Assembly: GCF_040149665.1 (NCBI RefSeq)
Contig: NZ_JBEFLP010000001.1
Location: 496,001 to 560,000, forward strand
Origin: Sulfitobacter sp. HNIBRBA3233
Lineage (GTDB): Bacteria > Pseudomonadota > Alphaproteobacteria > Rhodobacterales > Rhodobacteraceae
Reading direction: 5' to 3'
Length of the DNA stretch: 64,000 nucleotides
The position numbers and the translations under genes are program-made. Positions 34,987 through 44,563 of the stretch are shown here, piece by piece. The notes beneath the pieces are model-generated. The model saw only the letters and a program-made list of their open reading frames with translations. It was not told the DNA's origin and ran no database searches. Position 1 is the stretch's first letter, and each line of letters begins with the position of its first letter.

Positions 34987-36045
34987 ATGAAGCTGAGTGA
35001 TTTCGATTTCCATCTGCCCGAAGAGCGCATCGCGGTCCGTCCGGCAGAGCCGCGTTCTTCCGCGCGCCTGCTGGTCGCCAACGGGGCCGAGACCGTGGAC
35101 GCGCGGGTCACCGATCTGCCGGACTGGCTGCGCCCCGGCGACCGTCTGGTGCTGAACGACACCCGCGTCATCCCCGCACGGCTGTCGGGCCTGCGCCACC
35201 GAGACAGCGCGCAGGGGGCTGTCGCCGCACGGATAGAGGCGACGCTGCTGGAGCCACAGGCCTATGCCGGTGTCTGGTCGGCGCTGGTCAAGCCGCTGAA
35301 AAAGCTCAAGACCGGCGAGACGGTCGTCTTTTCCGACGACCTGAGCGCCACGCTGGAGGCTGTTTCCGACGGGCAGGCGCTGCTGCGGTTCAACCTGACC
35401 GGAGATGACTTCGATACAGCGCTGAACGCCGCCGGTGCCATGCCGCTGCCGCCCTATATCGCGGCAAAACGGCCCGCCGATGCCCGCGACCGCGTGGACT
35501 ACCAGACTGTCTGGGCGCGCAACAAAGGGGCCGTGGCCGCGCCGACCGCGTCGCTGCACTTCGACGCTGCGCTGCTGGCGCGGCTCGAAGAGATGGGCGT
35601 GGGCTTTACCTACGTCACGCTGCACGTGGGCGCGGGCACCTTCCTGCCGGTCAAGGTGGACGATATCGCGACCCACCGGATGCACAGCGAGTGGGGCCGC
35701 GTCGATGATACCGCCGCCGGCGAGATCGCGGCGACCAAAGCGGCGGGCGGGCGGGTTATCCCGGTGGGCACGACCGCGCTGCGCCTGATCGAGACGGCAG
35801 CGCGCGACACGGGCCGGATCGCCCCGTGGGAGGGCGACACCGACATCTTCATCACGCCCGGTTTCCGGTTCAACGTCGCCGATGCGCTGATGACGAATTT
35901 CCATCTGCCACGCTCGACCCTGATGATGCTGGTCTCCGCGCTGATGGGCCACGGGCGCATCATGGAAATCTACGACCACGCTGTTACAAATAATTATCGT
36001 TTTTTCTCTTACGGAGACGCATCGCTCCTGATACCGCCGCGCTGA
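34987..36045 (+). CDS. queA: tRNA preQ1(34) S-adenosylmethionine ribosyltransferase-isomerase
   Basis: 352 residues. QueA transfers and isomerises the ribosyl part of SAM onto preQ1 in tRNA to give epoxyqueuosine. Conserved blocks are [55 protein letters not shown] and [19 protein letters not shown]. The start is the ATG after the 9-nt gap from the AsmA-like gene, with likely read-through transcription. No preQ1 riboswitch is apparent ahead of it. Confidence 0.96.
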   Translation: MKLSDFDFHLPEERIAVRPAEPRSSARLLVANGAETVDARVTDLPDWLRPGDRLVLNDTRVIPARLSGLRHRDSAQGAVAARIEATLLEPQAYAGVWSALVKPLKKLKTGETVVFSDDLSATLEAVSDGQALLRFNLTGDDFDTALNAAGAMPLPPYIAAKRPADARDRVDYQTVWARNKGAVAAPTASLHFDAALLARLEEMGVGFTYVTLHVGAGTFLPVKVDDIATHRMHSEWGRVDDTAAGEIAATKAAGGRVIPVGTTALRLIETAARDTGRIAPWEGDTDIFITPGFRFNVADALMTNFHLPRSTLMMLVSALMGHGRIMEIYDHAVTNNYRFFSYGDASLLIPPR

Positions 36046-36055
36046 AACGACAGAT

Positions 36056-36079
36056 TGAGTCGTATTTGAAACCGACTCA
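36056..36079 (+). terminator. Weak hairpin after queA
   Basis: TGAGTCG (36056-36062) pairs with CGACTCA (36073-36079) over a 10-nt loop. Only a short T content follows, so a terminator role is uncertain. Confidence 0.35.
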
Positions 36080-36127
36080 TTCGCCAGGCCCCCTGTAGGG
36101 GTGGCGCAATTGGCAAGGAAACACAGT

Positions 36128-37408
36128 ATGATCCAGGTCCTCTCCAGCGCGTGGGCGCTCTTGTTCGGTATGTGCCTTCTCATGGTCGGCAACGGCATGC
36201 AGGGCACGCTTCTGGGTATCCGTGGCCAGATCGAAGGCTTCGACACATTGATGATGTCGATCGTCATGTCGGCCTATTTCGTGGGCTTTCTGGGCGGTTC
36301 GCGGCTTGCGCCGGTCATGATTCAAAGGGTCGGCCACGTGCGTGTCTTCGCGGCGCTGGCATCGCTGATCTCGGCGGTGATGATCCTTTATCCGACGTTT
36401 CCCAATATCATCCTGTGGACCATCGGCAGGGTGCTGATCGGCTTTTGCTTCTCGGCGGTCTATGTGACAGCGGAAAGCTGGCTCAACAACGCCGCCGACA
36501 ACTCCAACCGTGGCAAGGCGCTGTCGCTCTACATGATCGTCCAGACGCTCGGGATCGTGATCGCACAGGCGCTGCTGCTGACCGCCGATCCGTCGGGCTT
36601 CGTCCTCTTTGTCATCCCGTCGATACTGGTCAGTGTCGCGATCACGCCTATCCTACTGTCGATCAGCCCGACACCCGCCTTCGGCACCACCAAACCGATG
36701 AGCCTGCGTCAGCTGGTCGGGTTCTCACCGCTGGGGGCCGTGGGGATGTTCATCCTTGGCGGTATCTTTTCGGCGCAATTCGGCATGTCCTCGGTCTATG
36801 GCGCCGAGGCCGGTCTGAGCGTGGCGCAGATTTCGACGTTCGTCGCCACCTTCTTCGTGGGATCGGTGGTGCTGCAATATCCCATCGGCTGGCTCTCCGA
36901 CCGGATGGACCGGCGCTTCCTCATCATCATTGTGTCGCTGATCGGGGCTGCGGGATCGATCATGGGGATGCTGCTGGGCCATGTGTTCGTGCTGCTTCTG
37001 ATCGCGGCCTTCGTGATCGGTGGCATGGCCAACCCGCTCTATTCGCTACTGATCGCCCACACCAACGACTTTCTGGAGCATGACGACATGGCCGCGGCCT
37101 CCGGTGGTCTGCTGTTCCTGAACGGTCTGGGCGCGATCCTCGGTCCGGTCATCACGGGCTGGATGATGGGTACATCGCTCGGGCCCGGTGGGTTCTACCT
37201 GTTCACGGCGATCCTGTTCGTGCTGATGGTGCTCTACGCGGCCTACCGCGCGACCCGCCGCGAGGGCGTATCGGTGGACGAGACCGGATCCTACGTGCCG
37301 ATCGCGCCGACGGCGACCAGCGTGGCGATCGGTTTCGCGCAGGAATATATCATCGAATCAGAAAACGAAGCGGCGGAAGAGGAAGAAAAAGCCGCGGAAA
37401 ATGTCTGA
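36128..37408 (+). CDS. MFS transporter (YcaD-like)
   Basis: 426 residues with about 12 membrane segments. The region RVLIGFCFSAVYVTAESWLNNAADNSNRGKALSLYM matches the YcaD-like MFS group; YPIGWLSDRMDRRFLI is the inter-domain motif A-like loop. Substrate unknown. The C-terminal tail of about 60 residues is soluble and ends strongly acidic (ENEAAEEEEKAAENV). The ATG at 36128 follows AAGGAAA; a GTG at 36101 is less likely. Confidence 0.9.
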   Translation: MIQVLSSAWALLFGMCLLMVGNGMQGTLLGIRGQIEGFDTLMMSIVMSAYFVGFLGGSRLAPVMIQRVGHVRVFAALASLISAVMILYPTFPNIILWTIGRVLIGFCFSAVYVTAESWLNNAADNSNRGKALSLYMIVQTLGIVIAQALLLTADPSGFVLFVIPSILVSVAITPILLSISPTPAFGTTKPMSLRQLVGFSPLGAVGMFILGGIFSAQFGMSSVYGAEAGLSVAQISTFVATFFVGSVVLQYPIGWLSDRMDRRFLIIIVSLIGAAGSIMGMLLGHVFVLLLIAAFVIGGMANPLYSLLIAHTNDFLEHDDMAAASGGLLFLNGLGAILGPVITGWMMGTSLGPGGFYLFTAILFVLMVLYAAYRATRREGVSVDETGSYVPIAPTATSVAIGFAQEYIIESENEAAEEEEKAAENV

Positions 37409-37568
37409 TACCGGCGACAATGCTGCCTAAAGGAAACGCATTGGTGCCGTATATCCGCCGAAGGGCCCGTTTATGACAGGAATGTTGCAAATGTTGAGTG
37501 TCAATGGGCCCGAAGGTGTCGTTAGTCATGTTTTTAACCTGCACGCAGTGAACCGGAGGAAGTGCGAA

Positions 37569-38150
37569 ATGGTTGGTCCCGAAGAGGTCCTGGCTTTCTG
37601 GCTTGATAAAGTCGGCCCAAAAGGGTGGTACGCCACCGATGATGCGCTCGATGCCGAGATTACCGAAAGGTTCGGCGAGACATGGCAGGCTGCCCGCGAC
37701 GGCAGCCTCGGTCTGTGGCTCACCTATCCGTCCGGCACGCTGGCCTATCTGATCCTGACCGATCAGTTTTCGCGCAACATGTTCCGCGGCGACGCGCGGT
37801 CGTTCGAGATGGACCCGCTGGCTTTGGCCGTGGCCAAGCGCGCGATCTATCAGGGCTGGGACATGAAGATCGACGTCCCCGCGCGGCAGTTCTTCTACCT
37901 GCCGCTGATGCACTCGGAAAGCCTGTCGGATCAGGACCGCTGCGTGCGGCTGATGTGCGAACGCCTGCCGGACAGCGACAGCAACCTGCTGCACGCGCGT
38001 GCGCACCGTGAGGTCATCCGCCAGTTCGGCCGTTTTCCGTACCGTAACGACGCGCTGTCGCGCAGCACCACCCGTGGCGAGCGGGACTACGCCGCCAAGG
38101 GGGGCTACGGCCACACCCTGCGCCAGTTGCAAGAAGACGTGGCCGCCTGA
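37569..38150 (+). CDS. DUF924 family protein
   Basis: 193 residues, DUF924. Conserved blocks: PEEVLAFWLDKVGPKGWY, LILTDQFSRNMFRGDARSF, AVAKRAIYQGWD, FFYLPLMHSESLSDQDRCVRL, HREVIRQFGRFPYRNDALSR. The fold is TPR-like in known members; function is unknown. GGAGG nine bases upstream fixes the ATG at 37569. A hairpin follows at 38178-38203. Confidence 0.92.
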   Translation: MVGPEEVLAFWLDKVGPKGWYATDDALDAEITERFGETWQAARDGSLGLWLTYPSGTLAYLILTDQFSRNMFRGDARSFEMDPLALAVAKRAIYQGWDMKIDVPARQFFYLPLMHSESLSDQDRCVRLMCERLPDSDSNLLHARAHREVIRQFGRFPYRNDALSRSTTRGERDYAAKGGYGHTLRQLQEDVAA

Positions 38151-38177
38151 CCGGCTCCACATATCCCTTTCTAACCG

Positions 38178-38203
38178 GAACGCCGCCTCTTGGGGCGGCG
38201 TTC
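38178..38203 (+). terminator. Hairpin after the DUF924 gene
   Basis: GAACGCCGCC (38178-38187) pairs perfectly with GGCGGCGTTC (38194-38203). The trailing T-run is poor, so it is a probable rather than certain terminator. Confidence 0.6.
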
Positions 38204-38286
38204 TGCGTTGTGGCGCTGGCCTCTGTGGCGTCCGGCAACTGCGGCATAGCAGCCATGCCGCGCGCACCATTGCCGCAACGACCGAG

Positions 38287-38306
38287 ATGGTTTAACGGTA
38301 AACCAT
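38287..38306 (+). promoter_or_regulatory. Palindromic operator ahead of lpd
   Basis: ATGGTTTAACGGTAAACCAT: arms ATGGTTTA and TAAACCAT are perfectly complementary around ACGG. The core GTTTAACG-TAAAC is shared with the pdhA operator at 24670-24687. It lies 28 nt before the lpd start codon, overlapping where the promoter core should be. Confidence 0.65.
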
Positions 38307-38334
38307 TATTCTGATGCAAGGCGAGGTGCCAAGA

Positions 38335-39729
38335 ATGGCTGAGACTTCCTATGATCTGATCGTGGTCGGTGCGGGGCCGGGCGGCTATGTGGCGGCGATC
38401 CGTGCGGCGCAGTTGGGCATGAAGGTTTGCATCGTCGAACGCGAGCACCTCGGCGGCATCTGTCTGAACTGGGGCTGCATCCCGACAAAGGCGATGCTGC
38501 GGTCGTCCGAGGTATTCCACCTGATGCACCGTGCCAAGGAATTCGGCCTGAAGGCGGATGGCATAGGCTACGATCTCGACGCCGTTGTGAAGCGGTCGCG
38601 CAAGGTCGCCGGGCAGCTTTCGGGCGGCATCGGCCACCTGATGAAAAAGAACAAGGTCACCGTCGTGATGGGCGAGGCGACGCTGCCCGCCAAGGGCCGC
38701 GTGAAGGTCAAGACCGACAAGGGCGAAGAAAACCTGACGGCCAAGAACATCGTGCTGGCCACCGGCGCACGGGCGCGTGAACTGCCCGGTCTCGAAGCGG
38801 ACGGCAAGCTGGTATGGACCTACAAGCACGCCCTGCAGCCTGCCCATATGCCCAAGAAACTGCTGGTCATCGGATCTGGTGCCATCGGGATCGAATTCGC
38901 CAGCTTCTACAACACCCTCGGTGCCGATACGACCGTGGTCGAGGTGATGGACCGCGTTCTGCCCGTCGAGGACGCCGAAATCAGCGCCTTCGCGAAGAAA
39001 TCCTTCGAAAAGCAGGGCATGAAGATCATGCAAAAGAGCATCGTCAAGAAGCTCGACCGTGCCAAGGACACCGTGACCGCCCATATCGAAGTGGGCGGCA
39101 AGATCGAGAAGCACGAGTACGACACCGTCATTTCCGCCGTGGGGATCGTCGGCAACGTCGAAGGGCTGGGGCTCGAGGAACTGGGCGTCGAACTGGACCG
39201 CACCCATGTGGTGACCGACCAGTACTGCCGCACCGGTGTGGACGGGCTCTATGCCATCGGCGACATCGCGGGCGCGCCGTGGCTTGCGCACAAGGCCAGC
39301 CACGAGGGCGTCATGGTGGCCGAGCATATGGCGGGCATGGATGTGCACCCCGTCAAGCCCGAGACCATCGCGGGCTGCACCTATTGCCATCCGCAGGTTG
39401 CATCGGTGGGCTATACCGAAGCCAAGGCAAAAGAGCTCGGCTACGAGATCAAGGTGGGGCGTTTCCCCTTTATCGGCAACGGCAAGGCGATCGCACTGGG
39501 CGAGGAAAACGGCATGGTCAAGACGATCTTCGATGCCAAGACAGGCGAGCTTCTGGGCGCGCATATGATCGGGGCGGAAGTGACCGAACTGATCCAGGGC
39601 TACGTGGTGGGCCGCCAGCTGGAGACCACCGAAGAGGACCTCATGCACACGGTTTTCCCGCATCCGACGCTGAGCGAGATGATGCACGAAAGCGTGCTCG
39701 ACGCCTACGGTCGCGTCATCCACATGTGA
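38335..39729 (+). CDS. lpd: Dihydrolipoyl dehydrogenase (E3)
   Basis: 464 residues. It reoxidises dihydrolipoamide of the pyruvate (and 2-oxoglutarate) dehydrogenase complex using FAD and NAD. FAD motif: VVGAGPGGYVAAIRAAQLG. Redox disulfide: GGICLNWGCIPTKA (C-X4-C). NAD motif: VIGSGAIGIEFASFY. C-terminal catalytic His-Glu: HPTLSEMMHES. The ATG at 38335 gives MAETSYDLIVVGAG. It lies 13.7 kb from pdhABC but shares their operator type. Confidence 0.97.
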   Translation: MAETSYDLIVVGAGPGGYVAAIRAAQLGMKVCIVEREHLGGICLNWGCIPTKAMLRSSEVFHLMHRAKEFGLKADGIGYDLDAVVKRSRKVAGQLSGGIGHLMKKNKVTVVMGEATLPAKGRVKVKTDKGEENLTAKNIVLATGARARELPGLEADGKLVWTYKHALQPAHMPKKLLVIGSGAIGIEFASFYNTLGADTTVVEVMDRVLPVEDAEISAFAKKSFEKQGMKIMQKSIVKKLDRAKDTVTAHIEVGGKIEKHEYDTVISAVGIVGNVEGLGLEELGVELDRTHVVTDQYCRTGVDGLYAIGDIAGAPWLAHKASHEGVMVAEHMAGMDVHPVKPETIAGCTYCHPQVASVGYTEAKAKELGYEIKVGRFPFIGNGKAIALGEENGMVKTIFDAKTGELLGAHMIGAEVTELIQGYVVGRQLETTEEDLMHTVFPHPTLSEMMHESVLDAYGRVIHM

Positions 39730-39737
39730 TCCGCATC

Positions 39738-39773
39738 CGCGCGGGCAGGGGCGGACCGCCCCCCGCCCGCGCG
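39738..39773 (+). other. Long GC hairpin after lpd
   Basis: CGCGCGGGC (39738-39746) pairs with GCCCGCGCG (39765-39773) and the inner GGGGCGG / CCGCCCC extends the stem. It has no T-run. It may be a transcript 3' end or a Rho-assisted stop. Confidence 0.5.
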
Positions 39774-39837
39774 GCGATCCCCTGCGCCGGTGCCAAACCC
39801 GATTGCGCCCCTGCGGGCGGCTGTGCATAGTCGCGCC

Positions 39838-40401
39838 ATGGTAAGTCTCAATCGCGTTGTTATGGGGCCGGCATCGCGCCGGATGATTCAGGAGCTGAAG
39901 CCCCCGCGGCTGAAGGTCGCTGAAATCTCGGGCGATTACGGGAAACAGTTCGATTTCCAGTCCTACGAGATCTTCCGCTATCCCGAATACGATATCTGCG
40001 CGGGACCTTACCTGGACCCCGACACCGGCAAGCCGCGCAAGTTCGACCTGATCCTCGCCAATCAGGTGTGGGAGCATCTGGACCAGCCCTATCAGGCCAC
40101 GCGCAACGTGCGCCGCATGCTCAAGAAGGGTGGCAAGTTCTGGGTCGCGGTGCCGTTTTTCGTACCCTTCCACGCGGCACCGATGGACAACACCCGCTGG
40201 TCCGCGCGCGGGTTGAAGAATTTCCTGATCGAATGCGGCTTCGAAGAGCCGTTGATCCAGTCCTACCAGTGGGGCAATCGCCACGTCGCGCGGCGCAATC
40301 TGGAAGAGCCGTGGCCGCCCGAATATGACGAGGCCACCGACGACATCAGCGATGATCCGGACATGCCGATCTGCGCCTGGGCCATGGCAGAACGCAGCTG
40401 A
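39838..40401 (+). CDS. Class I SAM methyltransferase-like protein
   Basis: 187 residues. The segment KFDLILANQVWEHLDQPYQATRNVRRMLKKGGKFWVAVPFF is the post-motif I to motif III portion of class I methyltransferases (FDLI..NQVWEHL). The glycine loop is reduced: KVAEISGDYGKQF is all that is left of the usual E-x-G-x-G-x-G, so SAM binding may be unusual. Substrate unknown. The ATG at 39838 is chosen over an upstream one for lack of conservation; its stop overlaps the next gene (TGATG). Confidence 0.8.
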   Translation: MVSLNRVVMGPASRRMIQELKPPRLKVAEISGDYGKQFDFQSYEIFRYPEYDICAGPYLDPDTGKPRKFDLILANQVWEHLDQPYQATRNVRRMLKKGGKFWVAVPFFVPFHAAPMDNTRWSARGLKNFLIECGFEEPLIQSYQWGNRHVARRNLEEPWPPEYDEATDDISDDPDMPICAWAMAERS

Positions 40402-41555
40402 TGCGCGGATCGTGGCCGTTGATCCTCGCGCTGTGGGGCGCGGGATTGGGCGCGGCAGGACAATACGCCAAGTTTTCGGTCATCTACGACCTGCTGTCCG
40501 ATGCCTATCCCGATGGGGGCGTGGTTCTGGGCTGGCTGGTGTCGGTCGTGGGCGGCGTGGGGATCGTGCTGGGCGTGGTCGCGGCGATGCTGGTGGCGCG
40601 GGTGCGCTACCGGCGTGCGCTGCTTCTGTCGCTCTGGCTGGGGGCGGCGATCTCCGCCCTGCAGGCGTTGCTGCCGCCGCTTCCGCTGATGCTGGCCCTG
40701 CGCGCGGTCGAGGGGCTGTCGCATCTGGGGCTGGTTGTGGCCGCGCCGACGCTGATCGCGCAGATCGCGACCGACCGCCAGCGTGGACTGGCGCTGACGC
40801 TGTGGGGCACGTTTTTCGGCGTCGCTTTTGCGGTGATGGCCTGGGCGGGGCGGCCGCTGGCGATCTCTGCGGGTCTGCCCGCGCTCTTTGCTGTCCACGC
40901 GGCCTATCTGGCGGGGTTTGCGATCTATCTCGCCCCGCGCCTGCGCAGGTTGCCCGACGAGGGCGATGTCGCGCTCATGTCTGTCCGCTCGGTGCTGGCG
41001 ACACATGCCGCGATCTACCGGTCGCCCGCTGTCGTGGCGCCGGCGGCGGGGTGGTTTTTCTATACGTTCTGTTTCGTGTCGATCCTGACCGTGCTGCCGC
41101 CCTATCTGGACCCTGCGCTGCGGGGCGCGGTGATGGGGGCGATACCGCTGGTCAGCATCGCCGTGTCGATGACGCTGGGGGTGATGCTGCTCCGGATCAT
41201 GAATGCGATCGGCGTCGTGATGCTGGGCTTCGGATTTTCGGCGCTGGCGATGGTCTGGCTGTATCTCGCGCCCGCCGATCCGCTGGCCTGTCTGGCGCTG
41301 GCAGGGGCGATGGGGCTGATACAGGGGGCCAGTTTCGCAGCGGTGCCGCAACTGAACGCAACCGCGATGACGCAGGCGCGCGCGAACGGTGCCATGGCGC
41401 AGATGGGCAACCTCGGCAATACGCTGGGCACGCCCGTCATGGCGCTGGCGCTGGCCGCCTACGGCTACCTCAGCCTGCCGATGCTGGCGGGGGCGGCCTT
41501 TGCCATGGGGCTGGTCATGCACCTTATCCTGACCCGTCTGCGGCGAAATCTCTGA
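40401..41555 (+). CDS. MFS transporter
   Basis: 384 residues, about 12 hydrophobic segments. The first helix pair and LSLWLGAAISALQALL, LRAVEGLSHLGLVVAAPTLIAQ follow the MFS pattern, with MTQARANGAMAQMGNLGNTLGTP near the C-terminal half. Substrate unknown. It is coupled to the methyltransferase-like gene through TGATG and is followed after 80 nt by uvrA. Confidence 0.88.
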   Translation: MRGSWPLILALWGAGLGAAGQYAKFSVIYDLLSDAYPDGGVVLGWLVSVVGGVGIVLGVVAAMLVARVRYRRALLLSLWLGAAISALQALLPPLPLMLALRAVEGLSHLGLVVAAPTLIAQIATDRQRGLALTLWGTFFGVAFAVMAWAGRPLAISAGLPALFAVHAAYLAGFAIYLAPRLRRLPDEGDVALMSVRSVLATHAAIYRSPAVVAPAAGWFFYTFCFVSILTVLPPYLDPALRGAVMGAIPLVSIAVSMTLGVMLLRIMNAIGVVMLGFGFSALAMVWLYLAPADPLACLALAGAMGLIQGASFAAVPQLNATAMTQARANGAMAQMGNLGNTLGTPVMALALAAYGYLSLPMLAGAAFAMGLVMHLILTRLRRNL

Positions 41556-41635
41556 CGTTCACCAATTGTTCACACTTCGGCATTGGAGAATCCCGCCGCC
41601 GCGCCTATATCCCCATTCAAGACAAGGGGTGATGC

Positions 41636-44515
41636 ATGGCTGAGCTGAAGAACATCGAAGTGCGCGGCGCGCGCGAGCACAATCTGAAAAACATCGACGT
41701 CGATATTCCGCGCGATCAGCTGGTGGTCATTACCGGGCTGTCGGGGTCGGGGAAATCGTCGCTGGCGTTTGATACGATCTACGCCGAAGGGCAGCGCCGC
41801 TATGTGGAATCGCTCAGCGCCTACGCGCGGCAATTCCTTGATATGATGCAGAAACCCGATGTGGATCACATCTCGGGCCTGTCTCCTGCGATTTCGATCG
41901 AACAGAAGACGACGTCGAAAAACCCGCGGTCGACCGTGGGCACCGTGACCGAGATCTACGACTACATGCGTCTGCTGTTTGCCCGTGTCGGCACGCCCTA
42001 CAGCCCGGCCACCGGCAAGCCCATCGAGGCGCAGCAGGTGCAGGACATGGTCGACCGGGTCATGACGATGGAGGAGGGGACGCGCGGCTACCTGCTGGCC
42101 CCGATCATCCGCGACCGCAAGGGCGAGTACCGCAAGGAGTTTCTGGAACTGCGCAAGCAGGGGTTCCAGCGGGTCAAGGTGAACGGAGAATTCTACGAGC
42201 TGGACGAACCGCCGACGCTGGACAAGAAATTCCGCCACGACATCGACGTGGTCGTGGACCGTCTTGTGGTCCGCGAAGGGATGGAAACGCGTCTGGCCGA
42301 CAGCTTCCGCACCGCGCTGGATCTGGCGGACGGTATCGCGATTCTCGAAACCGCGCCGAAAGAAGGGGAGCCGGAGCGGTTCACCTTCTCCGAGAAATTC
42401 GCCTGTCCGGTCAGCGGCTTCACCATCCCCGAAATCGAACCGCGCCTGTTCTCGTTCAACGCACCCTTCGGGGCATGCCCGGCCTGTGACGGTCTGGGCA
42501 AAGAGCTGTTCTTTGACGAACGCCTTGTCGTGCCCGACCAGAACCTGAAAATCTACGATGGCGCACTGGCGCCGTGGCGCAAGGGCAAGAGCCCCTATTT
42601 CAAGCAGACGATCGAAGCGATCGCAAAGCATTACGGCTTCAACCAGAATACCAAATGGAAGGATCTGGACCCGAAGATCCAGCAGGTTTTCCTCTATGGA
42701 TCGGGCAAGGAAGAGATCAAGTTCCGCTACGACGAGGGCGGGCGCGTCTACGAGGTTGCGCGCGTGTTCGAAGGGGTGATCCCCAACATGGAACGCCGCT
42801 ACCGCGAGACGGACAGCAACTGGATCCGTGAAGAGTTCGAGCGCTACCAGAACAACCGGCCCTGCGGGACCTGCGGCGGCTATCGTCTGCGTCCCGAAGC
42901 GCTGGCCGTCAAGATCGGGCCGTCGGGCGACACCGAGCACCTGTTGCACGTCGGTCAGGTGGTCGAGATGTCGATCCGCGAGGCCTTCGACTGGTGCAAC
43001 ACCGTGCCGGACAACCTCAGCCAGCAGAATAACGAGATCGCCCGCGCCATTCTCAAGGAAATCCGCGAGCGGCTTGGGTTCCTGAATAACGTTGGTTTGG
43101 AGTATCTTACGCTATCACGTTCAAGTGGTACGTTAAGTGGTGGCGAAAGCCAGCGCATCCGTCTGGCCAGCCAGATCGGCTCTGGCCTGACCGGCGTTCT
43201 TTACGTTCTCGACGAGCCTTCCATCGGCTTGCACCAGCGCGACAACGACCGGCTGTTGCAGACGCTCAAGAACCTGCGCGATCAGGGCAACACCGTGATC
43301 GTGGTCGAACATGACGAAGAGGCGATCCGCGAGGCCGATTATGTCTTCGACATCGGCCCCGGTGCCGGTGTCCACGGCGGAGAGGTCGTGGCCCACGGCA
43401 CACCTGCGGAAATCGCCGCGAACGAGAAATCCGTGACGGGCCAATACCTGACCGGCGCGCGCGAGATCGCGGTGCCCGCACAGCGCCGCAAGGGCAAGAA
43501 GAAATCGGTCAAGGTGGTGAAGGCGTCGGGCAACAACCTGCACGACGTCACCGTGGATTTCCCCCTGGGCAAATTCGTCTGCGTGACCGGCGTGTCGGGT
43601 GGGGGCAAATCGACGCTCACCATCGAAACGTTGTTCAAGACCGCGTCGATGAACCTCAACGGTGCGCGCCAGACACCCGCCCCCTGCGAGACGATCAAAG
43701 GGCTCGAACACCTCGACAAGGTGATCGACATCGACCAGCGCCCCATCGGGCGTACCCCGCGGTCCAACCCCGCGACCTACACCGGTGCTTTCACCCCGAT
43801 CCGGGACTGGTTCGCCGGGCTGCCGGAGGCCAAGGCGCGCGGCTACAAGCCCGGGCGTTTCAGCTTCAACGTCAAGGGCGGGCGCTGCGAGGCCTGTCAG
43901 GGCGACGGGGTCATCAAGATCGAGATGCACTTTCTGCCCGATGTCTACGTGGAATGCGAAACCTGCAAAGGAAAGCGCTACAACCGCGAAACGCTGGAGA
44001 TCAAGTTCAAGGGCAAGAGCATTGCCGATGTGCTGGACATGACAGTCGAGGATGCGCAGGAATTCTTCGCCGCCGTCCCCTCGATCCGCGAGAAGATGGA
44101 CGCGCTGATGCGTGTAGGGCTGGGATATATCAAGGTCGGCCAGCAGGCGACCACCCTGTCGGGCGGCGAGGCGCAGCGCGTGAAGCTCAGCAAGGAGCTG
44201 AGCAAACGGTCCACGGGCCGCACGCTCTATATCCTAGACGAGCCGACGACCGGCCTGCATTTCGAGGACGTGCGCAAGCTTTTGGAAGTGCTGCATGAAC
44301 TGGTCGATCAGGGCAATTCGGTCGTGGTGATCGAACACAACCTCGACGTGGTCAAGACCGCCGATCACATCATCGATATCGGTCCCGAAGGGGGCGATGG
44401 CGGTGGTTACGTGGTGGCCACCGGTACCCCCGAAGAGGTCGCCGAAGTCGAGGAAAGCTATACCGGACGCTACCTCAAACCGATGCTGGCGCCCCGCAAG
44501 GTGGCCGCCGAATAA
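41636..44515 (+). CDS. uvrA: Excinuclease ABC subunit A
   Basis: 959 residues, standard length. It recognises bulky DNA damage with UvrB. Two ABC ATPase modules are seen: Walker [11 protein letters not shown] near residue 35 and [10 protein letters not shown] in the second half; signature motifs [11 protein letters not shown] and [11 protein letters not shown]; zinc-binding pairs CPVSGF...GACPACDG and CEACQG...CETCKG. AAGGGGTG precedes the ATG. Codons around 43084-43145 are strikingly AT-rich (see findings). A strong terminator follows. Confidence 0.98.
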   Translation: MAELKNIEVRGAREHNLKNIDVDIPRDQLVVITGLSGSGKSSLAFDTIYAEGQRRYVESLSAYARQFLDMMQKPDVDHISGLSPAISIEQKTTSKNPRSTVGTVTEIYDYMRLLFARVGTPYSPATGKPIEAQQVQDMVDRVMTMEEGTRGYLLAPIIRDRKGEYRKEFLELRKQGFQRVKVNGEFYELDEPPTLDKKFRHDIDVVVDRLVVREGMETRLADSFRTALDLADGIAILETAPKEGEPERFTFSEKFACPVSGFTIPEIEPRLFSFNAPFGACPACDGLGKELFFDERLVVPDQNLKIYDGALAPWRKGKSPYFKQTIEAIAKHYGFNQNTKWKDLDPKIQQVFLYGSGKEEIKFRYDEGGRVYEVARVFEGVIPNMERRYRETDSNWIREEFERYQNNRPCGTCGGYRLRPEALAVKIGPSGDTEHLLHVGQVVEMSIREAFDWCNTVPDNLSQQNNEIARAILKEIRERLGFLNNVGLEYLTLSRSSGTLSGGESQRIRLASQIGSGLTGVLYVLDEPSIGLHQRDNDRLLQTLKNLRDQGNTVIVVEHDEEAIREADYVFDIGPGAGVHGGEVVAHGTPAEIAANEKSVTGQYLTGAREIAVPAQRRKGKKKSVKVVKASGNNLHDVTVDFPLGKFVCVTGVSGGGKSTLTIETLFKTASMNLNGARQTPAPCETIKGLEHLDKVIDIDQRPIGRTPRSNPATYTGAFTPIRDWFAGLPEAKARGYKPGRFSFNVKGGRCEACQGDGVIKIEMHFLPDVYVECETCKGKRYNRETLEIKFKGKSIADVLDMTVEDAQEFFAAVPSIREKMDALMRVGLGYIKVGQQATTLSGGEAQRVKLSKELSKRSTGRTLYILDEPTTGLHFEDVRKLLEVLHELVDQGNSVVVIEHNLDVVKTADHIIDIGPEGGDGGGYVVATGTPEEVAEVEESYTGRYLKPMLAPRKVAAE

Positions 44516-44516
44516 A

Positions 44517-44546
44517 AAAGGCCGGGGAAATTCCCCGGCCTTTTTC
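44517..44546. terminator. Bidirectional terminator after uvrA
   Basis: A-run, GGCCGGGGA, AAT-centred loop, TCCCCGGCC, T-run. It serves uvrA (+) and the convergent secreted-protein gene (-). Confidence 0.93.
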
Positions 44547-44563
44547 GTGTCTGCCGTGGCGCT

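Noticed and set aside
34977..34990. preQ1 riboswitch ahead of queA
   Set aside because: Only 9 nt separate queA from the preceding gene, leaving no room for an aptamer.
43084..43145. Small insertion element or foreign gene fragment in uvrA
   Set aside because: The reading frame and the conserved ABC signature are uninterrupted and the change is limited to synonymous positions.
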